From positions 1,550,001 to 1,614,000 of the forward strand of contig CAWKDD010000001.1 in the NCBI GenBank assembly GCA_963848335.1: 64,000 nucleotides of DNA, given 5' to 3'. The notes under the pieces are model-generated. The model saw nothing but the letters and a program-made list of their open reading frames with translations, searched no databases and was not told the origin of the DNA. The position numbers and the translations under genes are program-made. How positions within the stretch are numbered: the stretch's first letter is position 1; every line of letters begins with the position of its first letter. This DNA is from Chersky-840 sp963848335 (lineage in GTDB: Bacteria > Actinomycetota > Acidimicrobiia > Acidimicrobiales > UBA8190). Positions 47,946-57,125 of this stretch are shown piece by piece.

Positions 47946-48999
47946 TCATCGGTAGCGCCGCATGGCTGCGGCCAGTTGCGCGGCGATCACGGGGACCGAG
48001 AAGGAGCGCTCGGCCAGCGTGCGGCCGTTGGCGCCCAGGGACCGGGCCTGATCACGATCGCGATACAGCGTGAGGAGCGCTTCGACCCACTCGTCCTCGG
48101 TCGAGGCCGCCAAGCCCACTTCGGCCATGGCGAGCACCTGCGCGTTCATGCCCACCGGCGAGACCACCGACCGCCACACCACAGGCCATGTACTGCAGCA
48201 TCTTGAAGGCGCACTTGCCCTTGGCCCATTCGCCTCTGCCCAGCGGCATGAGCCCGACGTCGAACTCCCGCACCACATCCGCTTCGCGGTCCGCGCTCCA
48301 CGGTACGAGGTCGACGCGGTCGACGGGGATGCCGGGGAGATCCACGAAGCTGTCGGCCATGACGACCAGCCGGGCGTCGGCGGCCTCGGCCAGAAACCGT
48401 CCGATGGCGGGGGCGATGGCACTCAGGTACCGAAGGGTCTGGCCCGAGCCCGTCCATCCCACCACGAACGGACCGTGACGGCGCGCCGCCGGCGTGAAAC
48501 GCTGCGTGTCGACCGCCGTCCATACCCGTTCGACCGCCGGGGCCACCGACCCGAACCAGTCGGCCAGGTAGTCGTTTCCGGCCACCACGCACGCCGCCCG
48601 GCGGGCGATGGCACGGGTGGCGCGCTCGTGCCCGGGGGACAAGAGCCAGATGGCGTCGTCGACGTCGAAGAGCACGGGACGGTGCAGCAACGGCTCCAGG
48701 GTGACGTGGCCCGGCAACACCTCGCGCTCGAGCCAGGTCATATCGGCGCGCCACGAGCGCGCCGCCGCCGGGAGCCGGCTGCCCAGCTTGGCCCCTTGCA
48801 GCGCGAGCTCGGCAGCCGGGCGCACGAACCCCGAGCGCGTCCCGCCGGCCGGCACGGACGCGTACTTGGAGATGCGCGGCGGGCGGGCCGAGACCTCGAT
48901 GCCGAGCCGGCCCAGAGGCGCCACGTGCTGGAGCACGCGGAAGCGGGTCGAGGCCGACAGCCGTCCCGACACGACGGCCTCCACGCGCAGCACGGGCAT
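47946..48999 (-). CDS. GT-B glycosyltransferase (GT4-like), one frameshift
   Basis: About 351 residues from ATG 48997-48999. VEAVVSGRLSASTRFRVLQH and RPVLFDVDDAIWLLSPGHER give the FDVDDAIW signature of a bacterial transferase group in capsule loci, with VVAGNDYLADWFGSVAPAVE after it. The C-terminal half has FVVGWTGSGQTLRYLSAIAP, VPWSADREADVVREFDVGLM, PLGRGEWAKGKCAFKMLQYM (W-x-x-G-K-C-x-x-K-x-L-Q-Y-M) and, after a frame change near 48175, GMNAQVLAMAEVGLAASTED. The sugar specificity is unknown. Confidence 0.78.
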
Positions 49000-49108
49000 C
49001 ACCGTCTCGCCGCGCCCGGCGCGTGGTGACCAGACGGCGCGCGTCGTGCCGGTGGCGCGCCGTGGGTCACGGGAGGGTTCCCGACAGGACCGCCGATATG
49101 CTCGCCCG

Positions 49109-49958
49109 GTGCAGCTCGGCATCCTGTTCTGGTTCTATCGCGACGTCGCGCTGTGCCAGAACCGTCTGCGGCTGTTGCGCCGCCGGAACCCCGGAACCCC
49201 GATCTACGGCCTCTACGGGGGCCCCCGAGGCGACGCGTCGAGCTTCGCAGCCGCGCTCGGACCGCTTCTCGACGACTACTGGGCCTTCCCCGGCGACGAC
49301 GACGAACGGTGGAAATGGCGCAACGGCGACATCATGCTGCGCCCGGTGGTTCACCGACCGTGGTGCGGGCCTCCATTGGGACTCGTTCTTCCTGGCCCAG
49401 TGGGACCTCGTCGTCGTGTCGCCGCTGACCGAGCTGCTGCCGCCGTCTGGAGGTCGGGGACATGCTCATCTCGGGCGTCCGTCCCGTGCGCGAGGTCGAA
49501 TCGTGGTGGCAGTGGGTGCGCGGAGAGCCGCGCCGCGAGTACGACGCCTTTCTGGCCCACGTCGCCTCCCGGTACGGCCCCGTCGAGGACCCGTTGTGCT
49601 GCCAGTTCATCGGGCTGGTGGCACCGCGCCCGTTCATGGAGCGCTACGCGGTCATCGACGAGCCCGAGCTCGGCTTCCTCGAGTACAAGATCCCCGTCTA
49701 CGCGCAGGTCTTTCAGCACCCCGCTCGTACCCGACACCTGCTTCCGGCCCTGGTGGCCCGAGGAGCCCGCCACGTCCCGGGCCACGCGCGCCGAGACCCT
49801 CGTCCACGCCTGGCCCACGCCCGTCCGCCTCCCCGTCATGATGGTCGAATCCAAACGTCCCCACGGCCGACGCATGTTCCACCCGTACCACGGCATCTAC
49901 CCGCACGACGTGGCGTCTCTCGGCGATGTGCTGCGCCGGCGCCGCGACGAGCCGGTGA
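49109..49958 (+). CDS. Putative glycosyltransferase-like protein, three frameshifts, end uncertain
   Basis: About 280 residues from GTG 49109. Reading the C3 run at 49342-49344 as C2 and the C4 run at 49719-49722 as C3, plus one change near 49442, gives a single product. Its segments are LGILFWFYRDVALCQNRLRL, LLDDYWAFPGDDDERWKWRN, LRRWFTDRGAGLHWDSFFLA, QWDLVVVSPLTELLPRLEVG, LEYKIPVYAQVFQHPLVPD and MFHPYHGIYPHDV. The DDYW and QWD parts suggest a GT-A-like fold, but I know no family name. The 3' end runs into the convergent GT4. A stop at 49956-49958 is reached only with another frame change, so the end is approximate. Confidence 0.5.
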
Positions 49959-51104
49959 CGCCCGCGGGCGCGGCTTCGACGGCGGCTTCGAGGGCGGCCT
50001 CGACGGCGTCGATCTCCGATCCGAGCGAGAGCCGGGCCTCGGCCTCGCTCCGGCATCGCTCACCCAGCTCGGGATGCGAACGGCGCCACCCGTGCAGGGA
50101 GACGATCCGCCCGGCGAGCCCGTCGACGTCGTCGGGTTCCACGAGGTACTGGGCCAGCCACCCCGTGAGGATCTCGGGATTCCCGCCCACGCGCGTGGCC
50201 ACCACCGGCACACCGCAGGCCAGAGGCTCCATCACCGACCGTGACAGCGGCTCGGGCCACAGGCTCGGGACCACGGCGACGTCGGCCGCCTGGATGAGGG
50301 CGAGGACGTCGTGCTGGGCGGCCAGCCACGTCACGGCCTGGTCGCGGGCCAGTTCCCGCAGCTCGGCCTCGTAGCGCGCCGAGTCGCCGGGGTCGGAACC
50401 GAGCGACGGGGACCCCACCACGACGAGATGGCCCCCGGGCCGGGCGGCAGCCACTCGGGCGAACGCCCGCACCAGGACGTCGACGCCCTTCTCGCGTCCG
50501 ATGCGGCCCGCGTAGAGCACGACGAAGGCGTCCGGGTCGACACCGAGCCCCCGGCGGGTCTCGGCCCGGGCTTCGGGGGATCCGGGCACATAGCGCGCCA
50601 GGTCGATCCCGGTGAGCACGACGCTGGTGCGATCGGCGCGGAGGCCCGTCCCCGCCCAGCGGGCCGCGGTGTCGCGCGACACCGACACGGTGCGGTCCAC
50701 ACGCCCCAGGCACGGTGCCAGCCAACGTGGCACCACCTTGGGCGGGGGCAGGCACAGGTGGTACACGATCGGAGCACCCACGAGCGTGCGCAGCGCCACC
50801 GCGTAGGGGATGTCCCAGTAGCGGTAGACGTACAGCGCATCGGGCTCCAGTCGGGCCCCGGCGCGTAGCACGCGGCCGCGACCGACAGGGCGGAGGAGAG
50901 CGCACGACGGCGGCGGGGGAGCGTGCCCCCGATCTGCACCATGGAACCCGTGAACCGCTGCCATTCCTCGGCGAAGTCCCCCCTGCTCACGTAGACCAGG
51001 TCCACGCGGTGCCCGCGGGCGGCCAGTCCCCGGCAATTCGTCATCTGGGTCCGCTCGAGGCCCCCCCGTGCGCCGAGGTGGTTGGCGACCGTGAGGATGC
51101 GCAC
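49897..51104 (-). CDS. GT4-family glycosyltransferase, one frameshift
   Basis: About 402 residues from GTG 51102-51104. VRILTVANHLGARGGLERTQ and NCRGLAARGHRVDLVYVSRG are the acceptor side. After a frame change near 50870 it reads DALYVYRYWDIPYAVALRTL, YHLCLPPPKVVPRWLAPCLG and VLTGIDLARYVPGSPEARAE. The donor side has VVLYAGRIGREKGVDVLVRA, DVAVVPSLWPEPLSRSVMEP (E-P-L-x-x-x-x-x-E) and GNPEILTGWLAQYLVEPDD. The Ala/Glu-rich tail overlaps the plus-strand gene at 49109, so the true 3' ends need checking. It is a single-gene minus unit, divergent from the methyltransferase at 51221. Confidence 0.77.
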
Positions 51105-51220
51105 GCACGGGGACACTACAAGGGCGGTTCCCGCCCACCGCCGCCTCGGAGGGCCGCGCCGGCTCACCGGACGGCTCTGGCCCGCCGGGTAATCTGGCGC
51201 CCCGGCGGACGAGGGGGCGC

Positions 51221-52212
51221 GTGCAGAGGGAGCCGGGGGTGCATCGTCGACTGCTCGAGCTCTTCGTGTGCCCCCGCTGCGGGGACGGTCTCGTCTTCGA
51301 GAACGGCTCGGGAACCGGCCCGGTCGTGTGCGGCCGGGGGCACCACTTTCCGACCGACGGCGGGTATCTCGATCTGGCCGGCGAGGCGGCCCCCGACGGC
51401 ACCACGGCCAGGACCTTCGAGAGCTTCGGCTACGAGTGGAACACCTTCGACGACGTCCGGGCCGAGGACGCCCAGTTCGCCCAGGTGTACTTCCGTGACC
51501 TCGACATGCAGACGCTGCACGGAAAGATCGGGCTCGACGCCGGCTGCGGCAAGGGCCGCTACACGCGTTTTCTTGCCCCCCACCTCGACGCCCTGGTCGC
51601 CCTGGACGGCTCGAGCGCGGTGGAAGCCGCCGCCCGCAATCTGGCGCCCTACCCCAACGTCTGGTGGTACGGGCCGACCTGCGCACGGTGCCCGTGGCCC
51701 CCGGGAGCATCGACATCGTGGTCTGCCTGGGGGTGCTGCACCATCTGGAGGACCCTCAGGCGGGCTTCCGGTCCCTGGTGCGGCTGCTGGCCCCCGACGG
51801 GCGCATCCTCGTCTACCTCTACAGCCGGCCGGCGGGGTTCGGGGCCCGCCGCCTGGCACTGTCGGCCGCGGCCGCGTTCCGGGCTCTCACGGTACGGACG
51901 CCGCACCGTCTGCTCCGGCTCCTCAGCGCACCGGTGGCGGCCTTGCTCTACGTGGGCGTGGTCCAGCTGGGGGCGCTGGGCCGGCGCGCCCGCATCGGCC
52001 CGCTCGAGCGGCTCCCCATGGCCAGCTACCGGGGCAAGCCGTTCCGCAGCCTGCTCCTCGACACCTTCGACCGGCTGAGTGCCCCGGTAGAGCACCGGTA
52101 CCTGTGGGAGGACCTGGCGCCGTGGTTCGCCCAGGAGGGCCTGGTGGTGGACGCCGCCCGGGACGAAGCAGGCTGGTTCGTGCTGGCGCATCGGGTCCCC
52201 GAGCGGGGCTGA
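51221..52212 (+). CDS. Methyltransferase with N-terminal Trm112-like zinc ribbon, one frameshift
   Basis: About 330 residues from GTG 51221 (GTG 51239 also possible). The zinc part is LLELFVCPRCGDGLVF then CGRGHHFPTDGGYLDL (C-x-x-C and C-x-x-x-H). The SAM domain has GLDAGCGKGRYTRFLAPHLD (motif I) and, after a frame change near 51662, DIVVCLGVLHHLEDPQAGFR and LLAPDGRILVYLYSRP. The C-terminal part LRLLSAPVAALLYVGVVQLG and LYLWEDL-like segments are helical. Homologous proteins occur beside glycosyltransferases in many surface-glycan loci. It is 219 bases upstream of the sulfoquinovose synthase. Confidence 0.82.
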
Positions 52213-52270
52213 CCTGGGCGGCGTGCCATGCCCCGGGGCTCCCGCCCCTGCCCGGGCCGGCCCGCGCTCC

Positions 52271-52284
52271 CAATTGTGACGATG
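52271..52284 (+). promoter_or_regulatory. CAATTGTGACGATG motif before sqdB
   Basis: AT-rich 14-mer in the 219-base gap between the methyltransferase and the UDP-sulfoquinovose synthase, matching 27351-27364 at 13 of 14 positions. CCATACTGG follows about 25 bases on and could hold a -10 (CATACT). Neither is confirmed. Confidence 0.3.
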
Positions 52285-52431
52285 TTCGACACGGCGGACG
52301 CATTCCATACTGGGACGTCGGGGGTCCGGCAACACTGACCACAGCTGTGCATGGCGCAGCAGGTCGGACCGGACCGTGGCTTGGGGGGGCCGGAGCATCC
52401 CGTACCCCTCGCGGTGAAGGGGGTGGGGGTT

Positions 52432-53613
52432 TTGCGGATCCTCGTGCTGGGGGGCGACGGATACCTGGGGTGGCCGACGGCGTTGCACCTGTCTCGTCGT
52501 GGTCACGACGTGGGCGTGGTCGACAATTTCTGCCGTCGGCAGTACGACTTCGAGATGGGGGTGGACAGCCTCGTCCCCATCGCCCATCTCCAGCGCCGGG
52601 TGCGGCGCTGGGCCGAGGTGTCGGGGCTGCAGGTCGAGGCGTTCGTGGGGGACCTCACCGACCACCGCTTCTGCGAGACCCTGCTCGAGCGCTTCGAGCC
52701 CGAGGCCATCGTGCACTTCGCCGAGCAGCGCAGCGCCCCCTATTCGATGATCGACCGGGCCCATGCCGTCTACACCCAGGTCAACAACGTGGTGGGCACG
52801 CTCAACCTGCTCTACGCCATCGCCGAGCGGGACCGCTCCATCCACCTGGTGAAGCTGGGCACCATGGGGGAGTACGGCACCCCCAACATCGACATCGAAG
52901 AGGGCTTCATCGAGATCACCCACAAGGGCCGCACCGACGTCCTGCCCTATCCCAAGCAGCCGGGGTCCTTCTACCACCTGTCCAAGGTGCACGACAGCCA
53001 CAACATGCACTTCGCCTGTCGCATCTGGGGCCTGGCCATGACCGACCTCAACCAGGGCGTGGTCTACGGCCAGGAGACCGACGAGACCACCATGCACCCC
53101 GACCTGGCCACGCGCTTCGACTACGACGCCGTGTTCGGCACCGTGCTCAACCGCTTCTGCGTCCAGGCCGTGGTGGGCCACCCCCTGTCGGTGTACGGCA
53201 AGGGGGGCCAGACCCGGGGCATGCTCGACATCCGAGACACCCTGGCCTGTGTGGAGCTGGCCCTGTTGAACCCGGCCGCCCCCGGCGAGTACCGGGTCTT
53301 CAACCAGTTCACCGAGTCCTTCTCGGTGCTCGAGATGGCCGAGATGGTGGCTGCGGCCTACCCCGGGGCCACCCGCATCGAGCACGTCGAAGACCCCAGG
53401 GTCGAGAAGGAGGAGCACTACTACCGGGCCGCGCACACCAAGCTCCTCGACCTGGGCCTGGTCCCGCACCTCCTCGAGGAGCCGACCATCAAGGGTCTTC
53501 TCGGAGTTGTCGAACGCCATCGCAACCGCGTCGACCTCCAGGCCATCGCCCCCACGGTGCAGTGGCGCAAGACCGCCAGCACCCTCAAGACCGGCGGGAG
53601 CGCCTCGGCGTAA
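52432..53613 (+). CDS. sqdB: UDP-sulfoquinovose synthase (SQD1/SqdB)
   Basis: Intact, 393 residues from TTG 52432, preceded by AAGGGGGTGGGGG; GTG 52414 or 52423 are alternatives. This SDR enzyme joins sulfite to UDP-glucose to give UDP-sulfoquinovose. Match to plant SQD1 is very strong by eye: LGGDGYLGWPTALHLS (NAD loop), VDNFCRRQYDFEMGVDSLVP, HFAEQRSAPYSMIDR, HLVKLGTMGEYGTPNIDIEE (Thr144), YHLSKVHDSHN (Tyr181, Lys185), TDLNQGVVYG and GKGGQTRGMLDIRDT. No SqdX/SQD2 lipid transferase is recognisable in the window, so the product may feed a glycan rather than, or as well as, sulfolipid. YfhO copy 5 follows. Confidence 0.95.
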   Translation: MRILVLGGDGYLGWPTALHLSRRGHDVGVVDNFCRRQYDFEMGVDSLVPIAHLQRRVRRWAEVSGLQVEAFVGDLTDHRFCETLLERFEPEAIVHFAEQRSAPYSMIDRAHAVYTQVNNVVGTLNLLYAIAERDRSIHLVKLGTMGEYGTPNIDIEEGFIEITHKGRTDVLPYPKQPGSFYHLSKVHDSHNMHFACRIWGLAMTDLNQGVVYGQETDETTMHPDLATRFDYDAVFGTVLNRFCVQAVVGHPLSVYGKGGQTRGMLDIRDTLACVELALLNPAAPGEYRVFNQFTESFSVLEMAEMVAAAYPGATRIEHVEDPRVEKEEHYYRAAHTKLLDLGLVPHLLEEPTIKGLLGVVERHRNRVDLQAIAPTVQWRKTASTLKTGGSASA

Positions 53614-53699
53614 CCCGAGGCCTCCCCGGTGGCGCCAAAGGCTGAACGTTCGGCCTGATCACCCGGTCTCTGGCGGTGCCGGAGGCAGCGGTCATCGTT

Positions 53700-53720
53700 C
53701 CGGTGGGCGATACCCACCGG
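53700..53720. promoter_or_regulatory. Perfect 8-bp inverted repeat between sqdB and YfhO copy 5
   Basis: CCGGTGGG and CCCACCGG are separated by CGATA. No T-run follows, so it is a weak fit to an intrinsic terminator. It lies 16 bases before the YfhO ATG and so could be an operator or a leader hairpin near the ribosome site. The related CCGGTGGCCGATACC occurs in the wzm control module near 19530. Confidence 0.45.
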
Positions 53721-53736
53721 CAATACTTTCGACCAC

Positions 53737-56127
53737 ATGACCGGCAACCCATCCTCGACGCGCGCCCGGCCACGTCGCGTGTGGGTCGGGGACCTGCTCG
53801 GTCTGCTCTGGGTGGTGGCGGCGGCCGGGGCCGTGCTCACGCCTGCGCTGGCCCACGGCGCGTCCCTGGGACCGTTCGACTGGCTGTCGGCCTACGGCCT
53901 CTCCGCCCAGCACGGTGTCGCCATCCACAACCGCCAGTCCTTCGACCAGATCACGGAGATGATCCCGTGGACGTCGCTGGCGTGGACCCAGGTGCACCAC
54001 GGTCAGCTGCCGCTGTGGAACCCCTACAGCGCGCTCGGCACACCTTTGGCCTTCAACTGGCAGGCCGCCACCTTCAGCCTGCCCGCCCTGGTGGGTTACC
54101 TGTTCCCCCTGCACCTCGCCTACACGGTCCAGGTCGTGGTGACCCTGGTCGTGGCGGGGACCGGCACCTACGTGCTGTGCCGGCTCCTGGGCCTGGGGGT
54201 CCTGGGGTGCACCATGGGCGCCACGATCTTCGAGCTCAGCGGGTCGTTCTTCGGCTGGCTGGGGTGGCCCATGGCATCGGTGCTGTCGTGGGCCGGGTGG
54301 CTCTTCGCCGCCGCCCTGCTCATCGTGCGAGGCCGGCGGCACTGGCGGCCTATCGCCTTCTTCGCCCTGATCGTCGCCATGGCCATCTACGCCGGCCAGC
54401 CCGACGCCCTGGTGCTGTTCGCCACGGCGCTCGCAGTGTTCGTGGCCGCCCTCCTCGCCATGCGTCTGGCGGGCTTCGGCGGCTCGGGGCCCGTCGCCCG
54501 CCCCCTCGTCGACCTCGCCGTGGCGACCGTGACAGGAGCCGCGCTCGGTGCGCCGCTTTTGCTCCCCGGCGCACAGTTGCTGGCCACGTCCCTACGAGGG
54601 GCGAAGGGCGGCAGCCAGGCCCTGCCTCCCCGTGACCTCATGTACGTGTTCTTCCAGGGCTTCGACGGATCTCCCTCGGGGACCTGGTTCGGACCCTCGT
54701 TCTACGTCCGCACCGCCGCCTACGTGGGTGTCATCGGCGTGGTGCTCGCCGTGCTGGCCGTGGCCACCTCGCTGCGCAGAAACGGACGACGGCCCGAGGT
54801 CGTCGCCGTCGGTGCGGTCGCCGTGGTCACCGCCGCCCTGGTCCTGTTGCCACCGCTGGCCCTGGGGTCGGTGCAGTGGCACCGCGCCTTGCTCCCGATG
54901 GACTTCGCCATCGCCGTCCTGGCCGGAGTCGGCGCCGACGTCCTGGTCCGGGCCCACGCCCAGCGTTTCACCCGGTCCTGGGTGGCGGTGTGCTGCGCCG
55001 CGGCCCTCGTGCTGCTGGCCTTGATCTACGCCTTCGGGCGGGGACGGCTTCCCGCCGCCGAGGCCGCCATCCGGGCCCGCAGCTTCATCTGGCCCGCCGC
55101 CCAGGCCCTCCTCGGACTGGTGGTGGTCGCCGCCCTGGTCCTGGCACGCAGGCGGGCCGGCGCCCATACGCGCCCCGACGGGCACGGCGCCCATACGCGC
55201 CCCGACGGGCACGGCGCCCATACGCGCCCCGACGGGCACGGCGGCGCGGGGTGGTGGGCGGCGGCCTCCCTCCTGGTGTGCGAGACGGTGTTTCTCGTGG
55301 CTTCGGGCACCTCGTTGTGGTCCTCGAGCCCGGCCTACCTCGTCCCCACTCCGGCGGAGACCGCACTCGAGGCCGTGGTGGGGTCGTCGCTGGTCGGACT
55401 GGGGACCAGCGCGTGTTTCACCCCCGATCAGCTGGGCACCGTGCCCGAGGTCAACGCAGCCTTGGGCTTCCAGGAATTCGCCGTCTACGACCCGCTGCTC
55501 CCGCAGAGCTACGACACCAGCTGGACGGCCCAGACTGCCGAACCGGCGCTGCTCCGTCCCACGAGCGCCATCGTCCCCTTCTCGGTCTTCTGTCCGGCCG
55601 TCACCAGCGCACAGATCGCCCGCCGGTTCGGCATCGGGTTCGTCCTGGAGCCGGCCCGGGCGCCGCCCCCGGCGGGATTCGTGCTCGTCGACAGGATCGC
55701 CGGCCAGGACCTCTACCGCGTCCCGGGAGCCGCCGCCGCCACCCTCGTCCCCGCCGGGCCCGGGACGGCCCTGCCCGCCCTGGACGCCGCGGGTACGCCC
55801 GTCGCCGTCGCGCACCCTGACCCCGCCACCTGGCGCCTCGTGACCCGGGCGCCGGGCCCGGCGGTGCTGCGCCTGCGTCTCACCGACGTGCCCGGCTGGA
55901 GCGCGACCGTCGACGGGAGGCCGCTGCCCCTTCAGCGCTACGCGGGCGTGATGCTCCAGGCGCGGGTGCCGGCGGGGAACCACACCGTGGAGCTGCGCTA
56001 CCGCCCGGTGGCGTTCAGCGCCGGCCTCGCGCTCGGCGGCGCAGCCGTGGTGGGGCTCGTGGCCGTGCCCGTCGGCGCCGGCATCTTCAGGAGGCGTCGG
56101 CCCGGTGCGCTCAAGGGCCGGACGTGA
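53737..56127 (+). CDS. YfhO-family membrane protein, copy 5 (intact)
   Basis: 796 residues, the longest copy and the only one on the plus strand. MTGNPSSTRARPRRVW is followed by ASLGPFDWLSAYGLSAQHGV, HHGQLPLWNPYSALGTPLAF and LFPLHLAYTVQVVVTLVVAG. A cytosolic or external loop at residues 476-502 holds three identical 9-residue repeats (AHTRPDGHG), absent from the other copies. The C-terminal part has FGIGFVLEPARAPPPAGFVL, VPGWSATVDGRPLPLQ and NHTVELRYRPVAFSAGLALG. ATG 53737 has no strong SD, and a hairpin lies just upstream. Next to sqdB it could handle a sulfoquinovose-bearing intermediate, which is speculation. Confidence 0.88.
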   Translation: MTGNPSSTRARPRRVWVGDLLGLLWVVAAAGAVLTPALAHGASLGPFDWLSAYGLSAQHGVAIHNRQSFDQITEMIPWTSLAWTQVHHGQLPLWNPYSALGTPLAFNWQAATFSLPALVGYLFPLHLAYTVQVVVTLVVAGTGTYVLCRLLGLGVLGCTMGATIFELSGSFFGWLGWPMASVLSWAGWLFAAALLIVRGRRHWRPIAFFALIVAMAIYAGQPDALVLFATALAVFVAALLAMRLAGFGGSGPVARPLVDLAVATVTGAALGAPLLLPGAQLLATSLRGAKGGSQALPPRDLMYVFFQGFDGSPSGTWFGPSFYVRTAAYVGVIGVVLAVLAVATSLRRNGRRPEVVAVGAVAVVTAALVLLPPLALGSVQWHRALLPMDFAIAVLAGVGADVLVRAHAQRFTRSWVAVCCAAALVLLALIYAFGRGRLPAAEAAIRARSFIWPAAQALLGLVVVAALVLARRRAGAHTRPDGHGAHTRPDGHGAHTRPDGHGGAGWWAAASLLVCETVFLVASGTSLWSSSPAYLVPTPAETALEAVVGSSLVGLGTSACFTPDQLGTVPEVNAALGFQEFAVYDPLLPQSYDTSWTAQTAEPALLRPTSAIVPFSVFCPAVTSAQIARRFGIGFVLEPARAPPPAGFVLVDRIAGQDLYRVPGAAAATLVPAGPGTALPALDAAGTPVAVAHPDPATWRLVTRAPGPAVLRLRLTDVPGWSATVDGRPLPLQRYAGVMLQARVPAGNHTVELRYRPVAFSAGLALGGAAVVGLVAVPVGAGIFRRRRPGALKGRT
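55162..55242 (+). repeat. Three perfect 27-bp tandem repeats
   Basis: Units at 55162-55188, 55189-55215 and 55216-55242 are identical, each coding AHTRPDGHG in frame. Perfect DNA identity points to a recent slippage or duplication. It adds 27 His/Asp/Arg-rich residues to a loop of YfhO copy 5. Confidence 0.92.
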
Positions 56128-56953
56128 ACCCCTGCAGCCCCACGGGGTCCTCGACCAGCCCGTGGCGGGGGACCCACCACTCCGAAGGCAGGTTGTGCGT
56201 GGCGACCAACGACTGCCATGCGGCATGCAGCGCCGGGTCGTCGCCCGCCCCCAGCCCTCTCCAGTGCTTGCCGACCTCGTCGGTGAGGTCGGTGGCGGCG
56301 AGCGCCGCGCTTCCCTGGCGGACCTTGCGGACGAACTGCTCCTCGGAGCGGTAGGGGAAATGCCTGATCTCGAGCCCGCGCCGGCGCCGGCCCCGACGGT
56401 CCACGCCGTGGTTGCCGTGGTGGAGCCGGACCCGGCCGTCGGCCCGGAACACGACCTTGTGCAGCCGGTTGGGCTCGGCCTTGCGCCACCGGAGCCGGCG
56501 CACCGGATCGGGCTCGCCGGGGTCGTCCCCTTCGGTGGGCACGTGGTTGAACACGGGCACCTGCACCACGTCCGCGTCGCATTCCTCCAGCCAGCCCGCC
56601 ACCGTTCCCACGGGTGCGGTCCATATCTCGTCGGCGTCGAAGGGGAGCACCCAGCCTGCTCCGGCCCGGGCCGCGGCCCGGGCCAGCAGGGTCGTCTTCT
56701 CGGCCTGGTAATGGGCCGCCAGCCGGTCGGCGAGGACGGTGACGGGGAGGGAGCCGGCCAGGCGCTCGAGCACCGAGGCCGTGGCGTCGGTCGACAGGTT
56801 GTCCGCGATCACGACCCGTTCCACCCCCTGGGCCACGAGGTTGCGGACGACGGTCTCGACGATGTCGCCCTCGTCGCGCACGAGCCCGACCGCCCACACT
56901 CCGCCCGCGCCCCGGACGTCGTCGGGGACCGGGTCGAGGTTGCGCCGGGCCAT
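56111..56953 (-). CDS. GT2-like glycosyltransferase (Glyco_tranf_2_4 type)
   Basis: Intact, 280 residues from ATG 56951-56953 (MARRNLDPVPD); the frame is open upstream but poorly protein-like there. VWAVGLVRDEGDIVETVVRN, VVIADNLSTDATASVLERLA and WVLPFDADEIWTAPVGTVAG (D-A-D-E) are the diagnostic segments of this group. RLHKVVFRADGRVRLHHGNH and IRHFPYRSEEQFVRKVRQG follow. The family sits in polysaccharide loci, and many members lack a proven donor. Its 3' end overlaps YfhO copy 5 by 17 bases. Confidence 0.83.
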   Translation of the reverse strand: MARRNLDPVPDDVRGAGGVWAVGLVRDEGDIVETVVRNLVAQGVERVVIADNLSTDATASVLERLAGSLPVTVLADRLAAHYQAEKTTLLARAAARAGAGWVLPFDADEIWTAPVGTVAGWLEECDADVVQVPVFNHVPTEGDDPGEPDPVRRLRWRKAEPNRLHKVVFRADGRVRLHHGNHGVDRRGRRRRGLEIRHFPYRSEEQFVRKVRQGSAALAATDLTDEVGKHWRGLGAGDDPALHAAWQSLVATHNLPSEWWVPRHGLVEDPVGLQGFTSGP

Positions 56954-57125
56954 CGCCGTGTGCCGAAGCCACCCCGGCCCCCGCGTGAGCCTTCTGGGCA
57001 CGCCATGGAGGCTAACCGGCCGGGCCGCCGGTACGATGCCCCCGGTTCCGTCGGCGGGGGATCGGCGTGCCACTGTCTGCATCGGGGAGCACGCCGGGCT
57101 CCCACGACTCGTGGGTGAGACCGTC

